DNA from: Schistocerca nitens
Taxonomy: Eukaryota > Arthropoda > Insecta > Orthoptera > Acrididae
Direction: 5' to 3'
Assembly (NCBI RefSeq): GCF_023898315.1
Contig: NC_064622.1
Span: 356,357,234-356,421,233, forward strand
Length of the DNA stretch: 64,000 nt
Positions 55,534 to 64,000 of this stretch are shown in pieces. The position numbers were made by a program, and so were the translations under genes. Numbering within the stretch: the first letter of the stretch is position 1; each line of letters opens with the position of its first letter. The notes beneath the pieces were generated by a model that was not told the origin of the DNA, made no database searches, and saw only the letters and a list, made by a program, of their open reading frames with translations.

Positions 55534-56461
55534 TTGAACCAAAACAAACAACCACAAAAATCAGGAACGTCAGTGAACAAAATATTAATATGTTTAGAAA
55601 AATATATAGCCGGGAGACCTGTAATGAATCCCCACTGGTGCAGAATGTACATGAAAAATATGATTCATTTATTACAATAATTAAATACCATTTTAATGTA
55701 GCATTCCCAAAAGTAAGGAGACAAGAAAAGATGCAGGATCAGACACAGCGGATTACCAGTGAAATAACAGAACTGCAAAGCAAGCTGCAAGATCTGAGAT
55801 GGAGGAGTGAAGCTGAAAATTATAAAATGCTACAAAATAAGTATAGAAAAATAATAAGAGAAGCAAAATCAAGAGCAATTAATGCTACTGTAGTGAACTC
55901 AAGAAACAAGACAAAGGCAGCCCGGAATGCAATTAATGGTGAAAGACAGGAAAAAGTTGGATCAAACAAAGAAACATACCAGGTCAATGAAAATAGGCAA
56001 TAGAGAAATGACAAACATACTCAATGATAACTATATAAATCAGGGAAGAACTTAAAATTGGAAAGAAATAGTCCAAAAAAGAAGGTTACTAAGTTATCAC
56101 AAAAATTAAGCAGAACCATGTTCTTCAAACTAGTAACAGAAGATGAACTGAGGAAAACTAAACGAAAACTTAAGTCCAAGAAATCAGCTGGTGATGAGGA
56201 AATATCGAATCATATAATAAAGCAAGCAAGTGAGCAGGGTTCTCAAAAATCCTGGAAAAGCTTATGTGTAACAGATTAGTTGATTATCTACACTATTGAC
56301 TGTGAAATACTGATAAGAAAATCGGAAAACTATGGTATTTGAGGACAAGCAGGAAGTGGATAGAATCATACCTATGCAACAGAAAGTAGTATGTATCAGT
56401 AGGGGATAAATATCAGTCACAAATCGAAACTATCAAATATGGAGTGCTGTTTAATCTGTTT
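55534..56461 (+). pseudogene. LINE F linker and RT fingers
   Basis: The frame to 56,003 contains the lysine-rich linker (WRSEAENYKMLQNKYRKIIR followed by EAKSRAINATV; family YxxxKxxYRxxIRxAK). From 56,115 FKLVTEDELRKTKRKLKSKK and SAGDEEISNHIIKQA match RT entry (VTxxEIxxxIxxLKxKKSxGxDxI). It ends at 56,400-56,460 in IKYGVLFNLF, where the hAT-like element entered. Confidence 0.75.
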
Positions 56462-57890
56462 CAGGCTTGCCACAAGTTTCTCCAAGTGAGATTCCCTGAT
56501 TTCCAGACAAGTTTTAGCATTTTTCCCTGATAAATTTTGAGATCTCGAGGGTAAGTAACGACATTCTCCCCTGCGTGAGCAAAAGTACTAATATGAACAT
56601 CTTTTGTAATGATCTGTTTTTAGATGGAGAAAGCAAGCCAAATGGTATGTGTGTTTCATTAAGGCCACTGTTGTTATTTTATTTCAGTAAAATGAAACAC
56701 ATTTGGTGACAAAAAAACACATTTCCTAGGAGTTGTAAGGCAGATTTAAAATACCTCCACTGATTTCAGAAATAACTTCAGAAAAATGCCAGCGTCTTGA
56801 AAGAAGTGTATAAGGCGGGGAAGAGTTGTGTAAACGAACACTATAGATGACCACCAATAAAATGTTGGTTCTACTATGTTCCTTATTTACAGTTATTACC
56901 CACTGTGTTATGACTACTATTTTACAGGTATTGTGCGATTTTTCTTTGAAGAAATATATGAGTACATAGCATATAAACTGCCAGTGACTGCCACAATTTT
57001 CTTCTTCTTATGGTCCATACTTTCTAAAATATAAACTACTTTCGAGGTGCCAAAATGTACTAGAATAAATAAAATGTCTATAGAACACCGCACTGTACAA
57101 TGTAATTGTGGTGAGACAGTCGCAATTCCTGATATCCACTGCCCGTGGCCTTTGGTCTGCTGAGGAGCACCGCAGTCCCAGGTCCATGGATAACCTAGGA
57201 TAATCCGCCACATTATGCCACACACAAACAGATCCGGCCTGCAGGTAGATCAGTGCGAATAGATCCAATAGGCAGTGCTTGCACATTAGTGTGAAACGAT
57301 GGGCTTCAGATCAGCAGATATGGCGTGCAGTTTTGGCCCATCTTGGAAATCTACTCGTAAGGCCAGCTATTCGAGTGTCACAGACACCATGTTGATGAAA
57401 TGACACCGCAGTGATAAATTCATGCAACAGATAACTTGCGCAAATACTCTGATGACCAGTACTAATGAGGATAGGTAGCAACTCACCTTACAGATGATTG
57501 TTGAGCTGCAGACAGGCATATAGAAAAGACAATCACAATCTCACAACTTAATTTTTGGCAATAGCCTTTGTCAGAAAACGAAAGCACATACACAATCACA
57601 CAATATCTCAGAAACAACTCATGCATAGTTGACTGCCATCTCCAGCTACTGTGTCAACAGTCTCTGAGAATCAGATCCAAACAAACCCCTCCTAACACCT
57701 CCCTGCCTCTCATCAGCAGCTGCTAGGCTAGTGGCAAGAAGTGGTGGCAGCACTGACTGCAAAATGAGCGGAGTGTTAGAAAGGGGAGAAGCAATAAGAA
57801 TGAGGAAGTAGGGAAATGGCGCACAGCCATCGACAATGCATGACATCTCATAAACAAATCATTTCATCTACTGAGACAAAAAAAAGATTT

Positions 57891-58124
57891 TGTTGTGACA
57901 GTGCCACGACATTTAAAAGTGCCGCTACGTCAGTACGCAAACTCGGCGATAGAGGCGCTCCGCAGCTCGGCCGAGCGCGGGAGCGCCACCTGGCTATGAA
58001 CGGCGCCGGCCGCATGTCACGGCACGGCAGTCGAATGACAGATACGGAGTTAGTAGTATGTAACCCGCTAGTGTTTCTACTTGTGCATATCCACGCAAAT
58101 TATTAGTGATTAAAGGTTATAACA
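57891..58124 (+). repeat. Gypsy-3 5' LTR
   Basis: 234 bp, TGT...ACA. Differs from the 3' LTR by C versus T in GGCGCCGGCYGCATG and G versus C in CCCGCTASTGTTT. Confidence 0.97.
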
Positions 58125-58145
58125 TTTTGGCGACGAGGTCGGATA
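58125..58145 (+). promoter_or_regulatory. Gypsy-3 primer-binding site region
   Basis: Directly after the LTR the sequence reads ttttGGCGACGAGGTCGG, the position of the tRNA primer-binding site. I could not assign the tRNA. Confidence 0.55.
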
Positions 58146-58191
58146 TTTTTTTTCCTGCGTTGTGGACTTGGGTGTTCGTGTCGGGGCAGAC

Positions 58192-59025
58192 ATGGAACAG
58201 CTTATGCAAGCGCTCATTGAACAACAAACACAGCTGACGGCTGCTATTCAGGCGTTGTCGACGTCGCTTACTCATCGTCTGTCTTCCTCTTCTCCGCCTC
58301 CGTTCCCTCCTTACGACGAGGAAGCTGAAGACTGGGAGGATTATGAGAATCGTTTGCGGCAACACTTCTTGGCTTTCGGCGTTGTCGACGCTCCTATGTG
58401 TAAGTCGTTATTTCTATCCTGGATTTCCCCACGGATCTATCAGCTGCTATCTCAGTTAGCCCCTCTGTGGGAACCTGCCTCTCTGTCCTTCCAAGAAATG
58501 TGTGAATTATTGTCTAACTATTACCGAAAAAACACCCACGTCGTTGCCGCCCGCGTGGCGTTCTACCGGTGTCGTAAACAGCCCCATCAATCTTACCGGG
58601 CTTGGGCGGCGGAATTACACGGTCTGAGTAGGAAATGTCGGTTTGTCACGGACACTCATCATGAGTCTTATGCTGATTCAATGGTTCGGGACGCTATTCT
58701 ACGGCTTGCTCCTGATAAAGAAGTTCGGCAACGTGCCTTACAACTGCCAAACCCGTCGTTGTCGGAAGTTCTCAGCATCGCTCAATCTTTTGAAGTGTCT
58801 CACGCTACTGGTGCGCAAATAGATGCGTGGTGTGATGTGGGCGCTGTACAGACCGCTTTCGACGCGGACAATTTGCCTGTTCCACAGGGGAACGACGATG
58901 TGGTGGCAGTTCACTTGCGTCAACAACGTCGCGTGGGGCCCCCCACGCTCGCAGCGAAAACAGCAACCACAGAAGCAGGTTCGTTCCGCATTTCCTTCTT
59001 CTCCACGTTGTTTTGTACAGCATGA
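58192..59025 (+). pseudogene. Gypsy-3 gag
   Basis: Gag begins at the ATG of MEQLMQALIEQQTQLTAAIQ (58,192); the open frame extends slightly upstream from a GTG. It contains YDEEAEDWEDYENRLRQHFL and MCELLSNYYRK, typical for capsids of this lineage. At about 58,935-58,950 the frame shifts: the continuation with PRSQRKQQPQKQ and the CCHC knuckle CNSCRKKGHIASVC (about 59,060-59,095) is in another frame. I infer a one-base lesion rather than programmed shifting, but cannot exclude the latter. Confidence 0.85.
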
Positions 59026-62000
59026 CAGGGCCGCGTGTCCAAAATGTTGGGCTACGTGTAATTCATGTAGGAAAAAAGGCCACATTGCTTCTGTGTGTCA
59101 GTCCCCTAAAGCTCCTGTCGACGAGGACGAGGCATCGGACATGGATGTTAACTGTGTGCTTTCTCAAACAAATAAGTTGTTTGTTACTGTTCGTGTTCCG
59201 GATAAAGACATTCGCATGCAAGTGGACACGGGCTCTGCAGTAACTCTCATTAATTCTCGCACGTATTTGGAGTTGGGCTCCCCTCCCTTGTCTCCCGTTA
59301 CGCGAAATCTGCGAACTTATAATGAGCAGAAAATTCCTATCGTTGGCCAGTTTGATGCCTCCACTGCCTACAAGTCTGTTGTAAGGCTCCTCACGTTTTA
59401 TGTGGTGGATCATGCGGGAACGGAAAACCTGTTCGGTTATGATGCTTTCCAGTTGTTCGGGTTCTCCATTGATGATGATGTGCACCTCATATCTGAGGAT
59501 ATTCCGTATCACCAACTGGATGGATTGTGTTCTGAATTCTCGTCCGTGTTCTCTGCTGGTCTGGGTCGGGCCAAGGATTTTGAAGCCCACATTACTCTTA
59601 AACCTACAACTCGCCCTAAGTTTTTCCGGGCACGCCCTATTCCGATGGCGTTGCGTGCGCCTGTCAAGGCTGAGATCGACAGGTTAACAGCTTCAGGGAT
59701 TCTCCTTCCTGTTACCTCCAGCGAATGGGCATCGCCCATCGTGGTGGTTTCTAAACCCAATGGGAGTCTGCGATTGTGTGGTGATTTTAAAGCCACTGTC
59801 AACGCTCAGAGCCTCATTGACACTTATCCTCTTCCCCGTCCTGAGGAGTTATTTACCAAGCTCACTGGGGGCCAGTTCTTTTCCAAACTTGACTTATCGG
59901 AGGTCATTGGATGCGTCTTCCAAGGAATTTCTCGTCATCAACACTCCTTGTGGGTTGTATCAGTACCAGCGGTTACCATTTGGCGTCGCTAGTGCACCAG
60001 CCATTTTTCAGCGGTTTTTGGAACAGTTCACGGCTTCCGTTCCTGGCTGCATCAACTACCTGGATGACATTGTTGTCACGGGGGCCTCCACTGAGGAGCA
60101 CCTTCGCAATTTGCGTTCACTGTTTCGGGTCCTGCATTCAGCTGGGTTGAAGTGCAATCTGGACAAGTCACAGTTTTTCCAACCCTCCATTGTGTATCTT
60201 GGTTTCCACTTGTCCCGTGAGGGTATACGTCCTCTACGACAGCACGTTGCGGCCATTACCGCTCTACCCCGGCCGTCTACAGTCAAAGAACTTCAGGCAT
60301 TTCTCGGCAAGGTTGCTTATTATCAAAAATTCATTCCATCCGCGGTGGCAGTGGCTCATCCTCTGCATCAGCTGTTACGCAAAAACGTTCCTTTCTGTTG
60401 GTCCGACGAGTGTGAGCAGGCTTTTGTCCGCCTGAAGGCTCATTTGCAGTCAGCACCTTGTCTTGCCACATTCCGTCCGGGTCAGCACTTGGTTCTGGCG
60501 ACTGGCGCGTCACAGTATGGCCTAGGGGCTGTTCTCGCCCATCGGTATGAGGATGGGTCGGAACGACCCATCGCCTACGCTTCCAAGACCCTCAACGATG
60601 CCCAACGGCGTTACTCTCAAATCGAAAAGGAGGCGCTCGCTATCATTTATGCTCTAAAAAAGTTCAGCGTTTTTTTGTATGGTTCTAAGTTTCACCTCAT
60701 CACCGACCACAAGCCGCTGGTCTCTCCGTTCAGCCCCTCGGCGTCGCTTCCGGATAAGGCAGCTCACCGCCTGCAACGTTGGGCCTTATACTTGTCTCGT
60801 TTTCACTATGAGATTCACTATCGCCCCACGGCCCAGCACGCCAACGCTGACGCGTTGTCGCGTTTGCCGATGGGCCCCCACCCGATTTTCGATCGAGATG
60901 AAATACTCTGTTTCCACATTGATGAGGAAGAACGTCGTGCGGTCGAGGGTTTTCCACTTACAGGTTCGCAGGTCGCGTCGGCTACTGCGCGGGACCCGGT
61001 CCTGCGTCAGGTGATCGGTTTTGTTCAACGGGGTTGGCCGGACAGGACCAAGGGCCGGGCATCAGATCCCCTTCGCAACTACCATGCCTTGCGCCTTCGG
61101 CTGTCTGTTCGTGAGGGTATTGTTCTTCTGGCCACGGATGGCGCATCTCCACGGGTCGTGGTGCCAGCCTCTCTTCGCAAAGCTGTTCCCAAACTATTGC
61201 ATGAAGGCCATTGGGGGATTTCTTGGACTAAGTCCCTGGCCCGCAGGCACGTTTATTGGCCCGGTATTGATTCGGACATCGCCCACATGGTCGCTGCGTG
61301 TGATCAGTGTGTTCAACAACTGGCTGCACCTCGTACTATGCCCTCTCCGTGGCCTGATCCGGTGCAGCCGTGGGAACGGGTGCACGCTGACTTTGCCGGC
61401 CCCTTCCTCGGCACTTATTGGCTACTGTTGATTGACGCCTTCTCAAAGTTTCCGTTTGTCGTTCGATGTCCGTCGCCCACCACTGCGGCGACGACGCTGG
61501 CTTTGTCCAAAATCTTTGCGCTAGAAGGTCTTCCGTCCACGATCGTCACGGACAATGGCCCTCAGTTCTCTTCACAGGCCTTCCGTGATTTTTGTACTGG
61601 ACAAGGGATTCATCATGTTACAGCACCGCCCTTCCATCCGCAATCGAATGGGGAGGTCGAGCGCCTTGTTCGCACTTTCAAAAGCCAAATGAAAAAATTC
61701 CTTAGTGATTTTTCCACAGATGACGCTCTGTTGCAATTTCTGAGTTCTTATCGCTTCACGCCTCTGGGTGATCGCAGCCCTGCTGAACTCTTGCATGGGC
61801 GCCAACTGCGCACTCTACTGCACCTGCTTCACCCTGTCAGGCCTTGTACTGTGTCCCCTAGTGCGGGAAAATCCCCGGTGGGCGCCGACGTGTGGGCACG
61901 GGGTACGGATCTCGCCCTAAATGGATTCCAGGGGTGGTCCAGGCTCTTCGCAGCCGCCGGCTTTGTGAAATACGTATGGACGAAGGCATGGTTGTTCGCC

Positions 62001-62400
62001 ATTACGACCAGATGCGCCCACGAGTGGTGGCCACGCTTGTGCCACCGCCCCTTCTTTTGTCTCCACCAGCCCGAGAAGCCAGTCCTGTTGTTGCTGCCGA
62101 TCTTCCGGGCGTGTTGCTGCCGCCGACGTGCTACCGCTTCCGGGTACGCCGGAACCGGCCCCAGTTGCGACGCCGCCTTCTCCGGGACCCATCTCGCTGG
62201 AGCACACCCCCAGGTCCACAACACCTATGGATGCTGCTCCGGAGTTTTCACCTATCATCTTGTCCAGGAGGCACATTCCACGCGCAAGCTTCCGTCCTGG
62301 ACATTTTCGACCATACTCTCGTGTTCCTCCGCGGGATCTTCTCGGGGCCTCCCAAGAGGCCATGGATGTCTCCGCGCTGTCCGTGTCTCCAAGGAAGTGA
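58940..62400 (+). pseudogene. Gypsy-3 pol: protease, RT, RNase H, integrase
   Basis: Protease has MQVDTGSAVTLI (about 59,217). RT has SEWASPIVVVSKPNGSLRLC, FSKLDLSE (motif A), then after a frame change near 59,900 LYQYQRLPFGVASAPAIFQR and INYLDDIVVTG (catalytic). RNase H has QIEKEALAI, ITDHKPL and NADALSRL, but its first catalytic aspartate is glycine (LATGASQYGLG; GGC at 60,504-60,506). Integrase has the HEGHWG...CDQC zinc region and the catalytic set HADFAGP, VTDNGPQFSS and SNGEVERLVRTFK, with 35 residues between the last two. Further frame changes lie near 61,905 and 62,130; the C terminus ends SALSVSPRK at 62,400. Three or four small indels disable the polyprotein. Confidence 0.93.
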
Positions 62401-62414
62401 GTGTTTTTTCTTCA

Positions 62415-62426
62415 AGGGGGGAAAAG
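62415..62426 (+). promoter_or_regulatory. Gypsy-3 polypurine tract
   Basis: AAGGGGGGAAAAG directly before the 3' LTR. Confidence 0.85.
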
Positions 62427-62660
62427 TGTTGTGACAGTGCCACGACATTTAAAAGTGCCGCTACGTCAGTACGCAAACTCGGCGATAGAGGCGCTCCGCA
62501 GCTCGGCCGAGCGCGGGAGCGCCACCTGGCTATGAACGGCGCCGGCTGCATGTCACGGCACGGCAGTCGAATGACAGATACGGAGTTAGTAGTATGTAAC
62601 CCGCTACTGTTTCTACTTGTGCATATCCACGCAAATTATTAGTGATTAAAGGTTATAACA
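62427..62660 (+). repeat. Gypsy-3 3' LTR
   Basis: 234 bp, two differences from the 5' LTR. Followed by GATTT, the target duplication. Confidence 0.97.
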
Positions 62661-62742
62661 GATTTTCCCAGTTTTTTTTCCCACGTTTCCCTCATACATT
62701 TGAAATTCCCTGATTTCCAGAACTTGTGGGAACCCTGTGTTT

Positions 62743-63070
62743 ATCAATCACACAGGTGTTGAAAAGAGAGAGAAGAAAATATTGTATGCAGATGACATGA
62801 CAATACTGAACAATGACCGAACTGTGACACGAATTGAGAGGAGAGAGAGGGATCCTACAAGAAGCTGACTTGAGGAGTAGGTTGAAGGAATGGTGGGGGT
62901 GCTGCCAGTAAGTATATATGGGTGTGAATGAAAGATCAAGCAATGTGTCGCTGGGAGCAGTAGAGGAATACATGCTAAGTGCAATGGCAGGTTGGAGAGA
63001 GGGAAAAGAAAAGGCACTGGTCACAGAGGCCCCTATCAGTCAATTCATGAGTGAACCTGATAATAGCACT
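62743..63070 (+). pseudogene. LINE F RT palm, last visible piece
   Basis: Continues from 56,461 as INHTGVEKRE, then in a shifted frame KILYADDMTILNNDRTVTRI with the catalytic YADD of the reverse transcriptase kept. The thumb is not recognisable and the element fades out near 63,070. Confidence 0.75.
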
Positions 63071-63820
63071 GTGGTAAATATTGTGCCTTGTGGACACTGA
63101 CATCTGTTCGTTCGACCGCGAACTTTTCTCTCAAATCAAATTACTTTAGGTACAAAGTAACAATTAATTTTTACTTACACATTTGATTTTACAGCTTTAA
63201 TATGTCTCCCATTTTCTTTTTCACTCAAACATGGAGTTTCTATACCAAAAGGGCTATAGAGTTTCGTAGGTGTGCGACCTAAAAGACAACGTGATCTTGT
63301 TTGTGGAGACAGTGGAGAACGGGGAGAATCACTCTTCAAGCGATGCCTGCGTCTTGTTGAGCGCCGAAATTTCTAAAAACAGGAAAAAGGAAATATTGAT
63401 TTCAAAAGCTAGACCTTTTATCATTCAATCAAAATACAATAAACTATATATTGTTACCGGTGGCATGTCAACATGAACTGAAACAACGTTTGGGAAGCTT
63501 ATATGCACTGCTGCTGTTACCTGACAGGGTTTTACTGTCTACACAATAAGAGGTTTTGCTTCTTAGGTATAAATGTGTAACACACTTCCATCTACTTCCC
63601 TAAACAAAATTAGAGAAAGCAAGGGGTTTTCCCCTACTATAAGATACACAATAGGGCCCTAAACATTTTCAACAAACCATCAGTTTTATATCCATGGCTG
63701 AACATAGTACATGTGTCTCATCTCTAGGGCCTATATCATAATGAAGACAACTCAGTCTTTTTTAAACAAAGCCTACCACATTCTCATGCAGAATAGACCT
63801 CAAAGGATCCCTTCTAATGA
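63071..63820. other. Stretch without a recognised gene
   Basis: A 68-codon plus-strand frame at 63,270-63,476 has no family resemblance I can see. Otherwise AT-rich and featureless. Confidence 0.4.
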
Positions 63821-64000
63821 GGGACATTCCACGTCAAGTGTCCTAGTTTAGAACACGCTCCCAGCTTGAACATCTTCAATTTTGATCAAATTTATACAGT
63901 CTGTACCTGAGAAACCTGCAAGAAATTCTGAAAGGTTTCAGGTTCACTTGTAACTTTTTTGAGGTACTAGAACCATTGTTGTGAAGACAACTTTTTCGGA
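63821..64000. other. Possible terminal end of a DNA transposon, cut by the window edge
   Basis: Starts gaGGGACATTCCACGTCAAGTG and continues ...ttgatcaaatttatacagtc. The complement of 49,150-49,280 begins GGGCCATTCCATATCAAATC and has a comparable ...taatgaaactaggtgtatgtagtc, so both may be ends of the same family. Similarity is partial. Confidence 0.35.

Larger units (their letters stand above)
57891..62660 (+). mobile_element. Gypsy-3: young Ty3/Gypsy LTR retrotransposon
   Basis: LTRs 57,891-58,124 and 62,427-62,660 are both 234 bp, start TGTTGTGACA and end GGTTATAACA, and differ at only two positions. The 5-bp target duplication GATTT is at 57,886-57,890 and 62,661-62,665. Internal gag-pol on plus strand; no envelope. 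Total 4,770 bp. The composition (GC-rich, well-formed frames) contrasts with its decayed surroundings. Confidence 0.97.
56462..62737. mobile_element. Non-autonomous hAT-like transposon, copy B, containing a Gypsy element
   Basis: Terminal inverted repeats of 17 bp with two mismatches (56,462-56,478 CAGGCTTGCCACAAGTT; 62,721-62,737 in complement CAGGGTTCCCACAAGTT). The 5-bp direct repeat TGTTT lies outside both ends (56,457-56,461, 62,738-62,742), and skipping the element lets LINE F read LFNLFINHTG. Without the Gypsy insertion the element is about 1.5 kb and is homologous to 1,774-3,252. No transposase. Confidence 0.85.
54031..63070 (+). mobile_element. LINE F: CR1/Jockey-type element with many nested insertions
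   Basis: Pieces of one endonuclease-RT protein occur in order at 54,090-54,186, 54,392-54,853, 55,132-55,301, 55,534-56,461 and 62,743-63,060. Intervening blocks are a SINE, a GAA array, two foldback elements and the hAT-like/Gypsy composite. Each junction with a target duplication allows the protein to continue. The 5' part probably also includes the short stretch left of the RTE insertion (about 50,690-50,723). Confidence 0.8.

Noticed and set aside
59063-59590. 175-codon minus-strand frame
   Set aside because: Shadow of Gypsy-3 pol on the opposite strand.
1-64000. CRISPR arrays, operons, prophage or rRNA genes
   Set aside because: No short regularly spaced repeats, no Shine-Dalgarno-led gene strings and no rRNA-like sequence were seen; the content is that of an insect nuclear genome.

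Overview
This window looks like a stretch of a large, repeat-swollen insect genome. I think it comes from a grasshopper or locust of the Schistocerca type. The basis is the nature of the repeats (tRNA-like SINEs, mariner, RTE, I-type LINEs with a familiar 5' leader, env-bearing Ty3/Gypsy) and my recognition of several of them as common orthopteran repeats; that recognition is from memory, not a search. There is no bacterial-type gene organisation, rRNA or CRISPR. Almost every open frame that resembles a protein belongs to a transposable element, and nearly all are broken by stops or frameshifts.

Layout. 1-3.3 kb: minus-strand LINE ORF1 remnant and one copy (A) of a non-autonomous transposon with hAT-like ends. 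4-6.2 kb: decayed LINE reverse transcriptase (RT) with an unassigned insert, then a SINE. 6.6-22.3 kb: an old plus-strand Ty3/Gypsy element (gypsy-1) cut apart by two mariner elements (7,959-9,298 and 10,011-10,890) and by a tRNA-like foldback repeat plus a 9.2 kb minus-strand LTR retrotransposon with gag, pol and an F-type envelope (12,120-21,296). 22.4-25.6 kb: a second decayed Gypsy. 25.8-30.5 kb: the only stretch poor in recognisable transposons; it holds a candidate host exon for a cysteine-rich peptide on the minus strand (28,864-29,029). 30.6-34.3 kb: LINE E with a mariner inside its endonuclease. 34.6-45.5 kb: an old I-type LINE on the minus strand, split at its endonuclease/RT junction by a younger full-length LINE of the same superfamily (37,102-43,367) with an 11-bp target duplication; the younger LINE carries a Tigger/pogo transposase scrap. 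46.9-49.3 kb: a decayed multi-copy DNA transposase. 49.9-50.7 kb: a Penelope-like RT fragment. 50.7-54.0 kb: a nearly complete RTE element. 54.0-63.1 kb: LINE F, interrupted by a SINE, a GAA microsatellite, two foldback elements and hAT-like copy B, which itself holds a young Gypsy element (57,891-62,660) with two 234-bp LTRs differing at two positions.

How it fits together. The window is best read as stratigraphy. Where both sides of an insertion are visible, target duplications and the resumption of the host element's protein fix the order of events. The clearest examples are mariners at TA sites in gypsy-1 RT, a mariner in LINE E, LINE B in the older LINE, a SINE and a foldback in LINE F, and Gypsy inside hAT-like inside LINE F. 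No conventional multi-exon host gene could be assembled. Element family names are from protein motifs recognised by eye; exact clades, ages and copy numbers need database comparison.
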